A stretch of 64,000 nucleotides of DNA from Paenibacillus piri (GCF_004354045.1 NZ_SMRT01000012.1:62001-126000), one strand, 5' to 3'. Counted from the first letter of the stretch, positions 43,780 to 53,179 are shown. The notes: generated from the sequence alone by a model not told the origin. Made by a program: numbers and translations.

Positions 43780-44652
43780 ATGAGAAATGAAAAAGAGATG
43801 TTTGAATTAATTATCGGGTTAGCCCAAAAAGACGAGCGGGTCCGTGCCGTAACGCTGGAAGGCTCGAGAACGAATCCGAATGTTCCCAAAGATATGTTTC
43901 AGGATTACGACGTCAGCTTTCATGTTTCGGAGATGAAATCCTTTCTCCTTCAACCAGATTGGATTGACGTTTTTGGAGAGCGGATTATTATGCAGACTCC
44001 CGAAGCCATGTCCATGTTTCCTCCGGAACTGGGCCGGTGTTTTTCCTATCTGATGCTGTTTACGGACGGGAATCGCATCGATCTGACTTTAGTCCCGCTG
44101 GATGGGTACGAGGCGTATAGCAAAGAAGACAAGCTGATGATGGTTTTATTGGATAAAGACGGCATTTTCCCCGGGGTCCCGGCTCCTACTGACAAAGATT
44201 ATTGGGTGAAGCGCCCTTCGGCCGAGTTTTTCGCGGACTGCTGCAATGAATTTTGGTGGGTTTCTACGTATGTGGCGAAAGGCTTATGGAGGAATGAAAT
44301 CCTTTATGCCCAGGACCATCTGAACAAAATCGTCAGGCCCATGCTCATTAAAATGCTGGAATGGGAAGCAGGCATCCGAACAAATTTTTCAGTCAGTACC
44401 GGTAAAAACGGAAAATATTTGGATAACTATCTTTCCGAGCAAAGCTGGCAGCAGCTTTTGTCCACTTACGCCGATGGCAGCTACAAGAGTACATGGAATG
44501 CGCTGCTCGCTGCGGGAGCACTTTTTCGCAGTACGGCGAAGTACGTTGCGGATCATTTCCATTATGAGTATCCTCATGAAGACGACCGGCGTGTCACGGA
44601 ATATTTAAAGCATGTTCAACAGCTGCCGCCCGATGCCGCCGAAATTTATTGA
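43780..44652 (+). CDS. aadK: aminoglycoside 6-adenylyltransferase (AadK/ANT(6)-like)
   Basis: 290 residues. Nucleotidyltransferase motif EGSRTNPN...DYDVSF (~27-50) supplies the catalytic acidic pair; RIDLTLVP gives the third; the PTDKDYWVKRPSAEFFADCC and EFWWVSTYVAKGLWRNEILY segments are diagnostic of AadK/ANT(6). It adenylates streptomycin. It is chromosomal in many bacilli and no mobile-element context is visible. GGAGGT lies upstream; terminator at 44692. Confidence 0.92.
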   Translation: MRNEKEMFELIIGLAQKDERVRAVTLEGSRTNPNVPKDMFQDYDVSFHVSEMKSFLLQPDWIDVFGERIIMQTPEAMSMFPPELGRCFSYLMLFTDGNRIDLTLVPLDGYEAYSKEDKLMMVLLDKDGIFPGVPAPTDKDYWVKRPSAEFFADCCNEFWWVSTYVAKGLWRNEILYAQDHLNKIVRPMLIKMLEWEAGIRTNFSVSTGKNGKYLDNYLSEQSWQQLLSTYADGSYKSTWNALLAAGALFRSTAKYVADHFHYEYPHEDDRRVTEYLKHVQQLPPDAAEIY

Positions 44653-44691
44653 TCCATGAAGCTATTTCACGGATAACCGCATAATGAATCA

Positions 44692-44734
44692 CAACCAGCC
44701 CAACACTTTTTACGTGTTGCGGCTGGTTTTTTGT
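44692..44734 (+). terminator. terminator after aadK
   Basis: AACCAGCC-CAACAC pairs with GTGTTG-GGCTGGTT, followed by TTTT. The loop side shares AACACTTT...GTGTTG with 30272. Confidence 0.9.
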
Positions 44735-44754
44735 TGAACGTTTTTATTTTGATC

Positions 44755-44776
44755 GAATTCTAATCGAATTCTAATT
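44755..44776 (+). promoter_or_regulatory. two perfect 11-bp tandem repeats upstream of the ABC/adaptor operon
   Basis: GAATTCTAATC then GAATTCTAATT, exactly adjacent. Direct repeats in 11-bp phase are the binding format of OmpR/PhoB-family regulators, and an OmpR-type regulator is encoded near the end of the same gene set (53180). The site ends 44 bp before the first start codon. Confidence 0.65.
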
Positions 44777-44820
44777 TTAGCGTGCGAGAATGGATTTAGA
44801 CCGAAGGAGGCGATCGATTT

Positions 44821-45690
44821 GTGCGGAAACGTTTGCGTTTCAATGAGGGCTTGACAGCGCTATTGTTTCTGCTGCCGAGCCTGACGGGATTTGCTGTCTT
44901 CTTCGTGATTCCATTTGCAATGGGGTTTTACTTTTCGCTTATGGACAGCCCTGTCGGCGGATCGTTTGCCGGAGTCGCGAATTACCGCGAGCTGCTTGAA
45001 AATCCCGTGTTTAGGCGGGCAGCCGCCAATACGTTCCTGTTCACGGCTATTTGCGTGCCGCTCAACATGCTGCTATCGCTGGGATTAGCCATGATGCTGA
45101 ATAAAAAGCTGCCGTTTCGCCAATCGTTCCGTGTTTCGTTCTTGAGCCCGCTGGTCGTGCCGGTGGCGTCCGTGGTGCTCGTCTGGAAAGCTTTGTTTGA
45201 CCTGCACGGAGCACTGAACGGATGGACCGCGAGCTGGGGGATCGTTCCGAAGGATTGGATGGAGAGCAGTGCTGCGCTGGCGGTGGTACTCATCGTCTAC
45301 TTATGGAAAAACATCGGTTACAACATGGTGCTGTTTCTCGCCGGTCTGCAGAACATTCCGGCGGACTATTACGAAGCTGCGGCAGTCGACGGGGCCGGCA
45401 AATTCCGGCAATGGCGATCGATTACGCTCGTGTATTTGACTCCGACCGCATTTTTCGTGTTCATCATGTCGATCATTAACTCGTTCAAGGTGTTCAGGGA
45501 GACGTACCTGATGGCAGGCGATTACCCGGACCCGAGCATTTACATGCTGCAGCATTATATGAACAACATGTTCAAATCGCTCGACTATCAGAAGCTGACG
45601 TCGGCCGCTTTTTTAATGGCGCTGGTGATCATACTGCTGGTCTGGATTCTCTTCCTGGCGGAACGGCGCATCGGCAAGTCGCTCGGTTGA
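44821..45690 (+). CDS. ABC transporter permease, MalF/UgpA-like
   Basis: 289 residues, six membrane helices. EAA loop EAAAVDGAGKFRQWRSITLV. The N-terminus lacks the extra MalF loops, like LacF/UgpA-type sugar permeases. GTG start with GAAGGAGG. First gene of the 10-kb set that ends with the two-component pair. Confidence 0.9.
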   Translation: MRKRLRFNEGLTALLFLLPSLTGFAVFFVIPFAMGFYFSLMDSPVGGSFAGVANYRELLENPVFRRAAANTFLFTAICVPLNMLLSLGLAMMLNKKLPFRQSFRVSFLSPLVVPVASVVLVWKALFDLHGALNGWTASWGIVPKDWMESSAALAVVLIVYLWKNIGYNMVLFLAGLQNIPADYYEAAAVDGAGKFRQWRSITLVYLTPTAFFVFIMSIINSFKVFRETYLMAGDYPDPSIYMLQHYMNNMFKSLDYQKLTSAAFLMALVIILLVWILFLAERRIGKSLG

Positions 45691-45721
45691 TCGAGAATTC
45701 GCCACGGAAAGGAGATTTCGA

Positions 45722-46714
45722 ATGGAAGCGAGCAAACCGCAAGCAGAGCCCGATTCGACCGCTTTACGAAGCCCGGTACTCCGAAAAGGCGCAGCGGCGA
45801 ACGTCAGGCGCAGACGCAGGCTGCGTGCGGCCCGTATCGGCCCCAAAGCCGGGCAAATCGGGCTCGTTATCCTGCTTGCCGCGTTGATGGCGGTATTCCT
45901 TTTCCCGATGATGCTGACATTTGCCAATTCGTTCATGGCGGAAGACGAAATTACAACGGTTTTTGCCCCGCTTTCGGGCAGTACGGCGAGTCAAGGCGCA
46001 GGCACAGACGGTAACGAATTCGTCAGCCTGAAATGGATCCCGGATCGCGTGACGCTATCGCAGTTTTACGCTGTGTTGATCGGGAGACCCCAGTTTCTGT
46101 TCATGTTCTGGAATTCCGTGAAAATGACGGTACCCATCATCGCCGGCCAAATCGCGGTCGCATCGCTCGCCGCGTACGCGTTCGCCCATTTGCGCTTCCG
46201 GTTCCGCGAGCCGCTCTTTTTCATGTATATCGTCACAATGCTGATGCCGTTCCAGGTGACGCTCGTGCCGAACTATATCGTAGCGGATTATCTCGGGCTG
46301 TTGGACTCGCATTGGTCGATCATTTTACCGGGCATATTCAGCGCATTCGGAGTCTTTCTGCTGCGGCAGTTCATGATGTTTGTGCCCGGCAGCTACATCG
46401 AGGCGGCCCGGGTGGACGGAGCGGGCCATCTGTACATTTTCGCAAGAATCGTCCTGCCGATGTGCGGCACGGGAGTGGCGGCGCTTTCCATTCTCGTCTT
46501 TATCGATAATTGGAACATGGTGGAGCAGCCGCTTATCTTTTTGCAGGATGCGATCAAACAGCCGCTGTCCGTCTATTTGTCGGTCATCGGCGAGGGCGAA
46601 CGGGGCATCGCTTTTGCCGCCTCGACGATTTATATGCTACCGCTTCTTTTGGTGGCGCTGTACGCTGAAAAATATTTGATCGAGGGCATCCAGCTATCCG
46701 GGATCAAAGGGTAA
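45722..46714 (+). CDS. ABC transporter permease, MalG/UgpE-like
   Basis: 330 residues. A ~45-residue basic, Pro-rich cytosolic N-terminal extension precedes six helices; EAA loop IEAARVDGAGHLYIFARIVL. The second half of a carbohydrate-type permease pair with the preceding gene. GAAAGGAG is 7 nt upstream. There is no ATPase gene; such importers can share an MsmX-type ATPase. Confidence 0.9.
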   Translation: MEASKPQAEPDSTALRSPVLRKGAAANVRRRRRLRAARIGPKAGQIGLVILLAALMAVFLFPMMLTFANSFMAEDEITTVFAPLSGSTASQGAGTDGNEFVSLKWIPDRVTLSQFYAVLIGRPQFLFMFWNSVKMTVPIIAGQIAVASLAAYAFAHLRFRFREPLFFMYIVTMLMPFQVTLVPNYIVADYLGLLDSHWSIILPGIFSAFGVFLLRQFMMFVPGSYIEAARVDGAGHLYIFARIVLPMCGTGVAALSILVFIDNWNMVEQPLIFLQDAIKQPLSVYLSVIGEGERGIAFAASTIYMLPLLLVALYAEKYLIEGIQLSGIKG

Positions 46715-46736
46715 GGGCAGGAAGGAGGAACGCTCG

Positions 46737-47891
46737 ATGGACAACACAATGGCTGCTTCAAGCGAAGAGCACGCCAGGAAGAAAGCGATCAGGCGGGCGA
46801 TCCTCGTTTTCGTTCTGGTCATGGTCGCATTAACGTTTTTTTCGAATACGCTGCTCAATATCTCGCTGGCGGTGGTGACGGTGCAGCAGCCGGGGGCCGG
46901 ACCTTTGTCGCATCAGATTACCGGCTCGGGTACGGTGGAAGCGGCGGAAACGGCGGATTTGTACGTCGAGACCAACTGGGCCGCAAGCGACGTCCGAATC
47001 AAGGTCGGCGACAAGGTGGAGGCTGGCCAGGAGCTGGTTCTGTTTAAAACGAGAGATGCGGAGGATTCGTTGAAAGATAATCAGGCGAGATACGAGCAGA
47101 AGCGGCTGAGCCTGCAAAAGCTGCAGGACAACTATATGGACGTTGCCCGCAGCAGCGACGAGAAGCAAATGCGGAGCGTTTCCCGCGACATCGACAGCAC
47201 GAAGCTGGACATGCAGATTCTCGAGCGGCAAATTGCCGGCCTGCAGCGGCAGCTTTCTGAATTTACGCGGCTCACGGCACCGGTTGCCGGAGTTGTAACC
47301 GAGTTGAATGCGGTGAAAGGCGCGCCTGTCCAGAGCGGGAAAGCGGCGGTACGCATCGCCGATGCGGCAAAAGGACAGCAGCTCAAAGCGACGGTCCCCG
47401 ACGCCAAGGCCTCCTATGTGCAGGTCGGGGATGAAACGGAGCTGATCTTTGCCGCTCTGAGCAATGCCCGGATCAAAGCCCGAATCTCGGATATCCGGGA
47501 TACGGTCGATTCGTCCGGACAGGCGGGTTCATCCGGCGCTTCCACTCAGCCTAAGCGGGAAGGAAAGGAAATTACTTTCCTGCTGCAGGATGCCAGGCTA
47601 AAAGGAGGGGAGACAGGCGAGTTCGACATCGTCAAAAAAACGGTGCCGTTTCGGTCGCTGCTGCCGAACGACGCGATCCGGGAAGACGATAACGGGAAGT
47701 ATGTGCTGATCCTCAAGGAAAAGAAAGGGCCGCTTGGCAGCGAATACATGCTGCAGCGGGCTTCCGTCCAGGCCGGAGACGCGGATGACAGCAAGACATC
47801 CATCGAGAACGGCGTTACGCCGCTGGATCAAGTCGTCGTTTCCGGCAGCAAACCGGTTGCGGACGGAGACCGAGTGCTTCGGAGCAACTGA
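46737..47891 (+). CDS. HlyD/RND-type membrane fusion adaptor
   Basis: 384 residues. One N-terminal membrane helix (~20-42); a biotinyl-lipoyl half-motif (SGTVEAAETADLYVETNWAA, KVGDKVEAGQELV); a coiled-coil hairpin (~105-160); then the second lipoyl half (LTAPVAGVVTELNAVKGAPV) and barrel domains. In Gram-positives such adaptors (YknX-like) work with MacB-type exporters, and a MacB/FtsX-like protein is encoded next. An adaptor inside a sugar-importer gene set is unusual. Confidence 0.85.
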   Translation: MDNTMAASSEEHARKKAIRRAILVFVLVMVALTFFSNTLLNISLAVVTVQQPGAGPLSHQITGSGTVEAAETADLYVETNWAASDVRIKVGDKVEAGQELVLFKTRDAEDSLKDNQARYEQKRLSLQKLQDNYMDVARSSDEKQMRSVSRDIDSTKLDMQILERQIAGLQRQLSEFTRLTAPVAGVVTELNAVKGAPVQSGKAAVRIADAAKGQQLKATVPDAKASYVQVGDETELIFAALSNARIKARISDIRDTVDSSGQAGSSGASTQPKREGKEITFLLQDARLKGGETGEFDIVKKTVPFRSLLPNDAIREDDNGKYVLILKEKKGPLGSEYMLQRASVQAGDADDSKTSIENGVTPLDQVVVSGSKPVADGDRVLRSN

Positions 47892-47918
47892 CTATTCCAT
47901 GGAAAGGAGACAGAGGCC

Positions 47919-49322
47919 ATGCTTCGCTCCCGAATAGCCGCTTTTATCATGTTTGCAGGCGTGCTGCTGGTTCTCGGTACCATCGGACTGTTATCGTCCG
48001 TGACGGCCGACTGGGAGCAAGCGAACGGCTCCCGCCGGCTCCAGAAGCTCACCGTCAATTTCGACCGGTCGGTCGCTTCTTCAAGCTCTGCCGGGCTGAA
48101 GCTGCAGGACGCCGAGCTATTGGCGAAAAAATGGAGTCCGCTGCCGATCGCTTATGAGGCAAAAGCCCAAGCCCGGGCGACATACGGCAGCGTCTCGGCC
48201 AGCTGCAGCATATTCGGCGTGAACGGAAATTTCCGCGACTTCGCTCAAATCAGGATGACCGCCGGAACGTCCATCGCACCCGCCTCCGTCAACGGGCACA
48301 GCCGCGTCGCGGTCATCGGCGCGAAGCTTGCAGACAAGCTGTTCCGTTCCGTGAAGGTCGTCGGAAAAACGATCGAGCTGTATGGAGTCCCCTTTACCGT
48401 CATCGGCGTGTTCGATGACGACGGCTCTCTGATCCGGCAAATGTCCGATGACGGCATCCCGGATATGCTGATCCCGGTTACCGCAATGTTCGATGTCAAT
48501 CCCGATGCGCGAATCGATACGATCCAACTGGCCGCGAAGCCGGATGCGGCCATCCGCGGGGAGGCCGAGGCGAAGCATGCGCTTGCGGCGGCCGGCATAA
48601 ATCCGCTGCAGTACCGGATCGTAAACGATGTGCTCGCGCATACGCAGGTTGCGCAGCTAAGATCGCTGCTGCTGTTCGGTTGCGGGATTATTGCCATCGT
48701 CCTGCTTGCGCGTCTGATCATTCGTCAGTTTGCGATTGTCCGTGCGGCGCTTCAAAGTCGGCTTGCGGCGCACGACTGGTCCGATGCGCTGAGCGGCGAA
48801 CGGTACCGGTTCTTGAAATGCGGCCTTGCGGCGGCCTTGATGGCCGGCTGCGCTGCGGGATTGTGGGAGCTGATTCGCTTTCGCCTTTATATTCCGCCGG
48901 AGTGGGTACCGGATGAAATCATCGATGTATCGTTTTATACGGATAAGCTGCGAATGTTATGGCAGCAGCAGGCAATGGAGTCGGGATACGTCCCGTCGCC
49001 GCATGAACAGCTTGCGGGCGCCGCCGGGAAAGTCGCGGCCATGCTGTTTATGGCAGGCGCCATGCTCGGCTTGCCGTTATTTCTTCTCGGCGCCCGTTTA
49101 TGGGCAATGGAGCGGGTTCACGCAATTGTACAACTGCAGCGGCTGTTTCTGTTTATTCCGGCTGCAGCCGTCATTACTTTCGCCGCCGCCCGCTGGACGG
49201 GAACGGATTATCGGATCGACCCGTTGGAATATGCGGTAACGGGCGCTTTATTTATCGTTACGATTGTTTATTTAAACGAACCTAAAGGAGTGAAGCTTTC
49301 CCATGTTGAAAATCGCAGTTAA
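47919..49322 (+). CDS. MacB/FtsX-like membrane protein without ATPase domain
   Basis: 467 residues. N-terminal helix (~7-27), a ~220-residue MacB periplasmic-core-like extracellular domain (the FGVNGNFRDFAQIRMTAGTS and HSRVAVIGAKLADKLFRSVK segments are typical), then ~5 further helices (~252-272, 305-322, 370-395, 405-425, 430-455). The third and fourth helices flank an extra extracellular loop, unlike canonical MacB. It overlaps the binding-protein gene by 20 bp. No cognate MacB ATPase is encoded nearby. Confidence 0.75.
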   Translation: MLRSRIAAFIMFAGVLLVLGTIGLLSSVTADWEQANGSRRLQKLTVNFDRSVASSSSAGLKLQDAELLAKKWSPLPIAYEAKAQARATYGSVSASCSIFGVNGNFRDFAQIRMTAGTSIAPASVNGHSRVAVIGAKLADKLFRSVKVVGKTIELYGVPFTVIGVFDDDGSLIRQMSDDGIPDMLIPVTAMFDVNPDARIDTIQLAAKPDAAIRGEAEAKHALAAAGINPLQYRIVNDVLAHTQVAQLRSLLLFGCGIIAIVLLARLIIRQFAIVRAALQSRLAAHDWSDALSGERYRFLKCGLAAALMAGCAAGLWELIRFRLYIPPEWVPDEIIDVSFYTDKLRMLWQQQAMESGYVPSPHEQLAGAAGKVAAMLFMAGAMLGLPLFLLGARLWAMERVHAIVQLQRLFLFIPAAAVITFAAARWTGTDYRIDPLEYAVTGALFIVTIVYLNEPKGVKLSHVENRS

Positions 49323-50733
49323 ACCATTCGCAGTCGCTTGTTCGGTTGTTTCCTTGCTTGCCCTGACCGCATGCTCCGGCACTAACGCCGGTTCGCCTTC
49401 CGCCGGCAACGGAGGCGATGAAGGCGGCAGTCCGTCAGGCTCGGAGAGTAAAACCGTCTCGTTGTCCGTCATGACATCCGACCGTTTTCTCGAGCTGGCC
49501 AAACAAAAATTCGAGGAGGCGCATCCGGGCATCAAAGTTGATATTAAAGAGTATGCGGCCGCTCCGGCAATGGGGGCGAAAGGGCCAAATCAAATGATCG
49601 TCACCAAGCCGGATCCGAAAAATACCGAGAAATACGTCAGTTCGGTAGGCACGGAGCTGATGAGCGGCAAAGCGTCGGACATCATCGTCATGAGCGGGCT
49701 GCCCTACAAAAAGTATGCCGACAAAAAGCTTCTGGAGAACATTGGCGAGCTGATGAGTAAAGACGCATCGTTCCAAATGAATAATTACTATACGGATATT
49801 TTTGACGCGATGAAGTACAACGGCGCCTTGTACACGGTCCCGGTCAAGTTCGGATTGAATATGTGGCTTGGCAATCAAGCCGTGTTGGGCAGCGAAAAAA
49901 TCGACGACACCAAGTGGACATGGGCGGATTTCAAAGCGATAGCCGGCCGTTGGTTGACGGACCAGAACAAGGATGGAAAGCCTGATGTATATCCGCTGGG
50001 CCGTATCGAGCCCGACCAACTGATTACCTTGATGCTGAACAGCAGCTTCGCCAAGTTCGTCGACGGAGACGGGAAAAAGGCGAAGTTCAACACGCCCGAT
50101 TTTATCGGCATGCTGAAGCTGGCCAAGTCGATGTATGATGACAAGATCATCCCGACAGACAATGCGGATCCTAACAACGTCGTATTCAACCCGAAAGCGA
50201 ATGTCATGATGTATTTGGATATGTATTCCATGCCCAAATCTTTTTTCGACGGTAAAGCGGCGTATTACGACCTGCCTTCCGAAAACGGGACCGGAGGAAC
50301 GGCTTTTACAACGTCGATGCCAGTCGCCATAAACAGCAAATCGGCGAACAAGAAGGAGGCATGGGAATTCGTGAAGTTTCTGTTGTCCGATGAAATGCAA
50401 TCGGCCAGGGAACTGAGCGGATTTGCCGTCAACAGAAGCGGTGCGAAGGCACAGACAGAGAGCTTGAAGACGTTGGGGACGGGCGAAGGCGCAGCCGGAA
50501 AAGGGATGAGGCTCAATATCAACGGCAAGGAGTTGGCGCTGCAGCCGGCATCGGATCAGGATATCGCCGCAATCGAAAAAAAATTGAACAACGTCAAGAC
50601 GTATGCCGAAAGCGATTTGAAAATTGCGGGGATCGTTTCGGAAGAAACCGCTCCGTACTTCCAGGGTCAGAAATCGGCGGAGGAAGTTGCCAAGGTGATT
50701 CAAAACAAAGTCAGCACTTACTTGCAGGAGTAA
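49303..50733 (+). CDS. extracellular solute-binding lipoprotein (family 1-like)
   Basis: 476 residues. Signal MLKIAVKPFAVACSVVSLLA with lipobox ALTAC. Ser/Gly-rich linker, then a sugar-type binding domain: VMTSDRFLELAKQKFEEAHP, ASDIIVMSGLPYKKYADKKL, FDAMKYNGALYTVPVKFGLN, KKEAWEFVKFLLSDEMQSAR. It presumably feeds the two permeases at the start of the operon. AAAGGAG precedes the ATG inside the upstream gene. An inverted copy of the interspersed element lies just behind it. Confidence 0.88.
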   Translation: MLKIAVKPFAVACSVVSLLALTACSGTNAGSPSAGNGGDEGGSPSGSESKTVSLSVMTSDRFLELAKQKFEEAHPGIKVDIKEYAAAPAMGAKGPNQMIVTKPDPKNTEKYVSSVGTELMSGKASDIIVMSGLPYKKYADKKLLENIGELMSKDASFQMNNYYTDIFDAMKYNGALYTVPVKFGLNMWLGNQAVLGSEKIDDTKWTWADFKAIAGRWLTDQNKDGKPDVYPLGRIEPDQLITLMLNSSFAKFVDGDGKKAKFNTPDFIGMLKLAKSMYDDKIIPTDNADPNNVVFNPKANVMMYLDMYSMPKSFFDGKAAYYDLPSENGTGGTAFTTSMPVAINSKSANKKEAWEFVKFLLSDEMQSARELSGFAVNRSGAKAQTESLKTLGTGEGAAGKGMRLNINGKELALQPASDQDIAAIEKKLNNVKTYAESDLKIAGIVSEETAPYFQGQKSAEEVAKVIQNKVSTYLQE

Positions 50734-50771
50734 CCGGACATCGCGCTCGTCCCGAAGGACGGCAAAGCCGT

Positions 50772-50887
50772 TTATCCGATTACGACTTTATCGGGTTAAG
50801 ACCCCTACCCCTAAGGTAGGCCTTGAATCAGGTGGGGTAGAGTCCCCATCTGATTCCCCGATGTTCAGCAAAGCTGAACGAGTTCAC
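50772..50887 (-). repeat. hairpin-rich interspersed element, copy 2 (inverted relative to copy 1)
   Basis: 116 bp, reverse-strand orientation, beginning at GTGA (50884-50887) as copy 1 does. The AATCAG/CTGATT stem is complete here (copy 1 lacks one T). The third stem is CCTACC/GGTAGG versus CCCACC/GGTGGG in copy 1. The right end is ...CGGATAA at 50772. It lies between the binding-protein gene and the 710-residue protein gene. Confidence 0.85.
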
Positions 50888-50942
50888 TATCCCTGTTCCG
50901 CTTGAGCCTGTCAGGGCATTTCGATTTCAGGAGGTCTGCATC

Positions 50943-53075
50943 ATGAAGAGGAACAAGTCGAAACTGCGCATATCCGCTCTTCTGCTTATCGCTATTCTTT
51001 GCTTTTGTACGGTTGTCCCGGCCATTGCCGGCGTAGAAGCCGCTCCCGAAGGAAGCGAGGTTATGTCTTCCGCTTCCCTTGGTACGGTGAACCTGTCGGA
51101 CAGCAGTTATGTCGAATTGAAGGACTTGAACATCCTGCCCGATAACGGGGGGAAGAACGTCGCTTTTACGGTATCCGTTCACAACAACGGCAGCAGCGAC
51201 CTGATGTTTTCCGACTACTGGCTGCATGTGCTGACTAAATCCGGCAACTCCATTACAGTCAGCATATTGCCTCAGGACAAGGATAAAAACCGGATTCCTC
51301 CCAAAGCGGTTCAAGATATCCGCTTCTACGCGACCTTGAACGACAAGACGGATTTATCCGATCTGGTTGTCCAGTTTTTCAAATGGGATTTCAGCCAACC
51401 GAACTACGAGCGAATTCTCGGGAGTATTGCCGTTCCGGACGGCTACTCCCCCGTAACCCCGGCCGGGGCGTCCCGCGACGTCAAGATGACGGAAACACCG
51501 GTCCGAACCAATATCAAACATGTGTACATGAACAAAAATGAAAAAAACTATAACGTGACTGTCGAATATGAAATGACCAATATAGGCGGCAGAAGCGTGC
51601 CCGTCCCGGTTTACCAGTTTTCAGTCCGTACTCCTGAAGGCTACATGTACCCGCTCGAGGCCAAAAATTTGAAAGATTTGACGATCGACCCACAGGTCCA
51701 AAAAGAAATCGAGCTTACCGGCTCCATTCCGGTTTCCGTCTCCTCCGCCGGATGGCAGCTCGTCGTCATGCAAAATTCGGCCGACCTGAAGCTGAACTTT
51801 GCCGTCGCATATTACGAGCTTCCGAAGGTTTCCTCCGCGGATGGGGGAGATATCGGCAAATCGTATACGTTTGCGAACGAAGCTGGCGTTTATACGGCCC
51901 AAGTCACCACGATCAACCGTCTGCCATGGGAAGATCAGGACATACTGACCGCTAATGTGACCTTGTCCAACAAAGGCGGGGAGTCGCTGCCCATTCCCAA
52001 ATTGACGGGTTATTATTACCTGGACGATGCCGTGGAGATTGAAGCGAAGCTGATCCAAACCGATCAGTTGATCGGACTTGCGCCGGGCGCTTCGGCCAAC
52101 TTCCAGATTGTCGGCAAAATGCCGTATACGTATCATTTTTCCAAGGTGAAGCTGGTGCTGCAGGAAAAAGAAAGCGAAACAAAAACGAATGAATTGCTTA
52201 CGTTCACGAACAGCGCCGAGATGCTGAACGTGCCCTACAATAATATCGGCGAGACTTATACGGTGGAGCATGTCGGACGCAGTTCGAGCTATAAGGTGCG
52301 CGGGGTCCGGACGTATCAAGGCGACACCGCCGACACGCTTATGGTCATGCTGGAAGCAACCAATCTGGAGAAGCGTCATACCGACATAACCAGGCTGGCG
52401 GCCAATTTCAAGACGCCGGACGGGATCGTCTTCCCGGCGGCGGTCAGCGATATCCAGAACAAGGTGAGCCCGGGCGGAAAAGCGCTCTTGTTCCTTACGG
52501 CCGCCTTGCCGAAAGGGGTTCCGACCTCGGGCATGCACATCCTGGTCGGCGAAGCGGTCACCGATGGCAAGCTGACGGCCCATGACGCGAAGCCGGACGG
52601 GTATATCAACGCCGCCGCTTATTGGCTGCCCCGGGAGAGCTTCGAGGTAAAGGACGATTTAATCGATCTCGACATAGCGCCTTATACCGTCTCGATCAAC
52701 CATATCGCGACCGCCATCATTCTCGGTGAGCTGAAACTGACGTTTAACTACGAGATTAAAAAGAGTCTGTTCATGGAAACAAATACGGAAGGCCGCAAGC
52801 TGGTCATCAAGTTTGAGGATGAGAAAGGCAATAAAACGTTCACCCGCGAGTTTGACTTTAAAGACTTCGAAGACAAGAAGCCGAATGACGGAACGAAGGA
52901 TACGAAGCTGCGGTTGGGTACAACGAATAATTTTGAGATCAAAGAGACCGACAAAGATCTCATCTACAAGCTGGAAACGCTCAAGACGTACAAAATGAGC
53001 ATATACGACTCGTTTAACGGTCATGAAAAGCTTCTCGGAGCGAAAAAAATCGACTGGTTCTCCACAACCGACTGA
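50943..53075 (+). CDS. 710-residue secreted protein of degenerate Ig-like repeats
   Basis: Signal peptide (~1-34, LLIAILCFCTVVPAIAGVEA). At least four repeats of ~110-130 residues follow, at about 55-165, 185-295, 320-425 and 450-570. Each has a [V/L]xxxNxGxxxxxxP core, a PPG or DPQ-type turn and a final YYELP or AAYWLP, similar in style to DUF4352/CARDB-like folds. The charged C-terminal ~130 residues (KFEDEKGNKTFTREFDFKDF) end without membrane anchor or sortase motif. Not recognised as a named family. AGGAGG is 6 nt upstream. Position suggests a partner of the preceding transport set. Confidence 0.75.
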   Translation: MKRNKSKLRISALLLIAILCFCTVVPAIAGVEAAPEGSEVMSSASLGTVNLSDSSYVELKDLNILPDNGGKNVAFTVSVHNNGSSDLMFSDYWLHVLTKSGNSITVSILPQDKDKNRIPPKAVQDIRFYATLNDKTDLSDLVVQFFKWDFSQPNYERILGSIAVPDGYSPVTPAGASRDVKMTETPVRTNIKHVYMNKNEKNYNVTVEYEMTNIGGRSVPVPVYQFSVRTPEGYMYPLEAKNLKDLTIDPQVQKEIELTGSIPVSVSSAGWQLVVMQNSADLKLNFAVAYYELPKVSSADGGDIGKSYTFANEAGVYTAQVTTINRLPWEDQDILTANVTLSNKGGESLPIPKLTGYYYLDDAVEIEAKLIQTDQLIGLAPGASANFQIVGKMPYTYHFSKVKLVLQEKESETKTNELLTFTNSAEMLNVPYNNIGETYTVEHVGRSSSYKVRGVRTYQGDTADTLMVMLEATNLEKRHTDITRLAANFKTPDGIVFPAAVSDIQNKVSPGGKALLFLTAALPKGVPTSGMHILVGEAVTDGKLTAHDAKPDGYINAAAYWLPRESFEVKDDLIDLDIAPYTVSINHIATAIILGELKLTFNYEIKKSLFMETNTEGRKLVIKFEDEKGNKTFTREFDFKDFEDKKPNDGTKDTKLRLGTTNNFEIKETDKDLIYKLETLKTYKMSIYDSFNGHEKLLGAKKIDWFSTTD

Positions 53076-53179
53076 CGGCAACGCATCGATGACGGCTTTT
53101 TAATCTGTCGTTCAGCTTTCCGTTTTATACTGGATTGACATGTGAGGCTGCAGCGTAAAAAAGGGGAGGAATGCCTTCG

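Noticed and set aside
44752..44777. Start of a CRISPR or minisatellite array
   Set aside because: Only two units without spacers; an 11-bp tandem operator is the better explanation.
49435..50703. 422-codon reverse-strand frame opposite the binding-protein gene
   Set aside because: Shadow frame; composition rich in Arg, Val, Gln and His, and no start signal.
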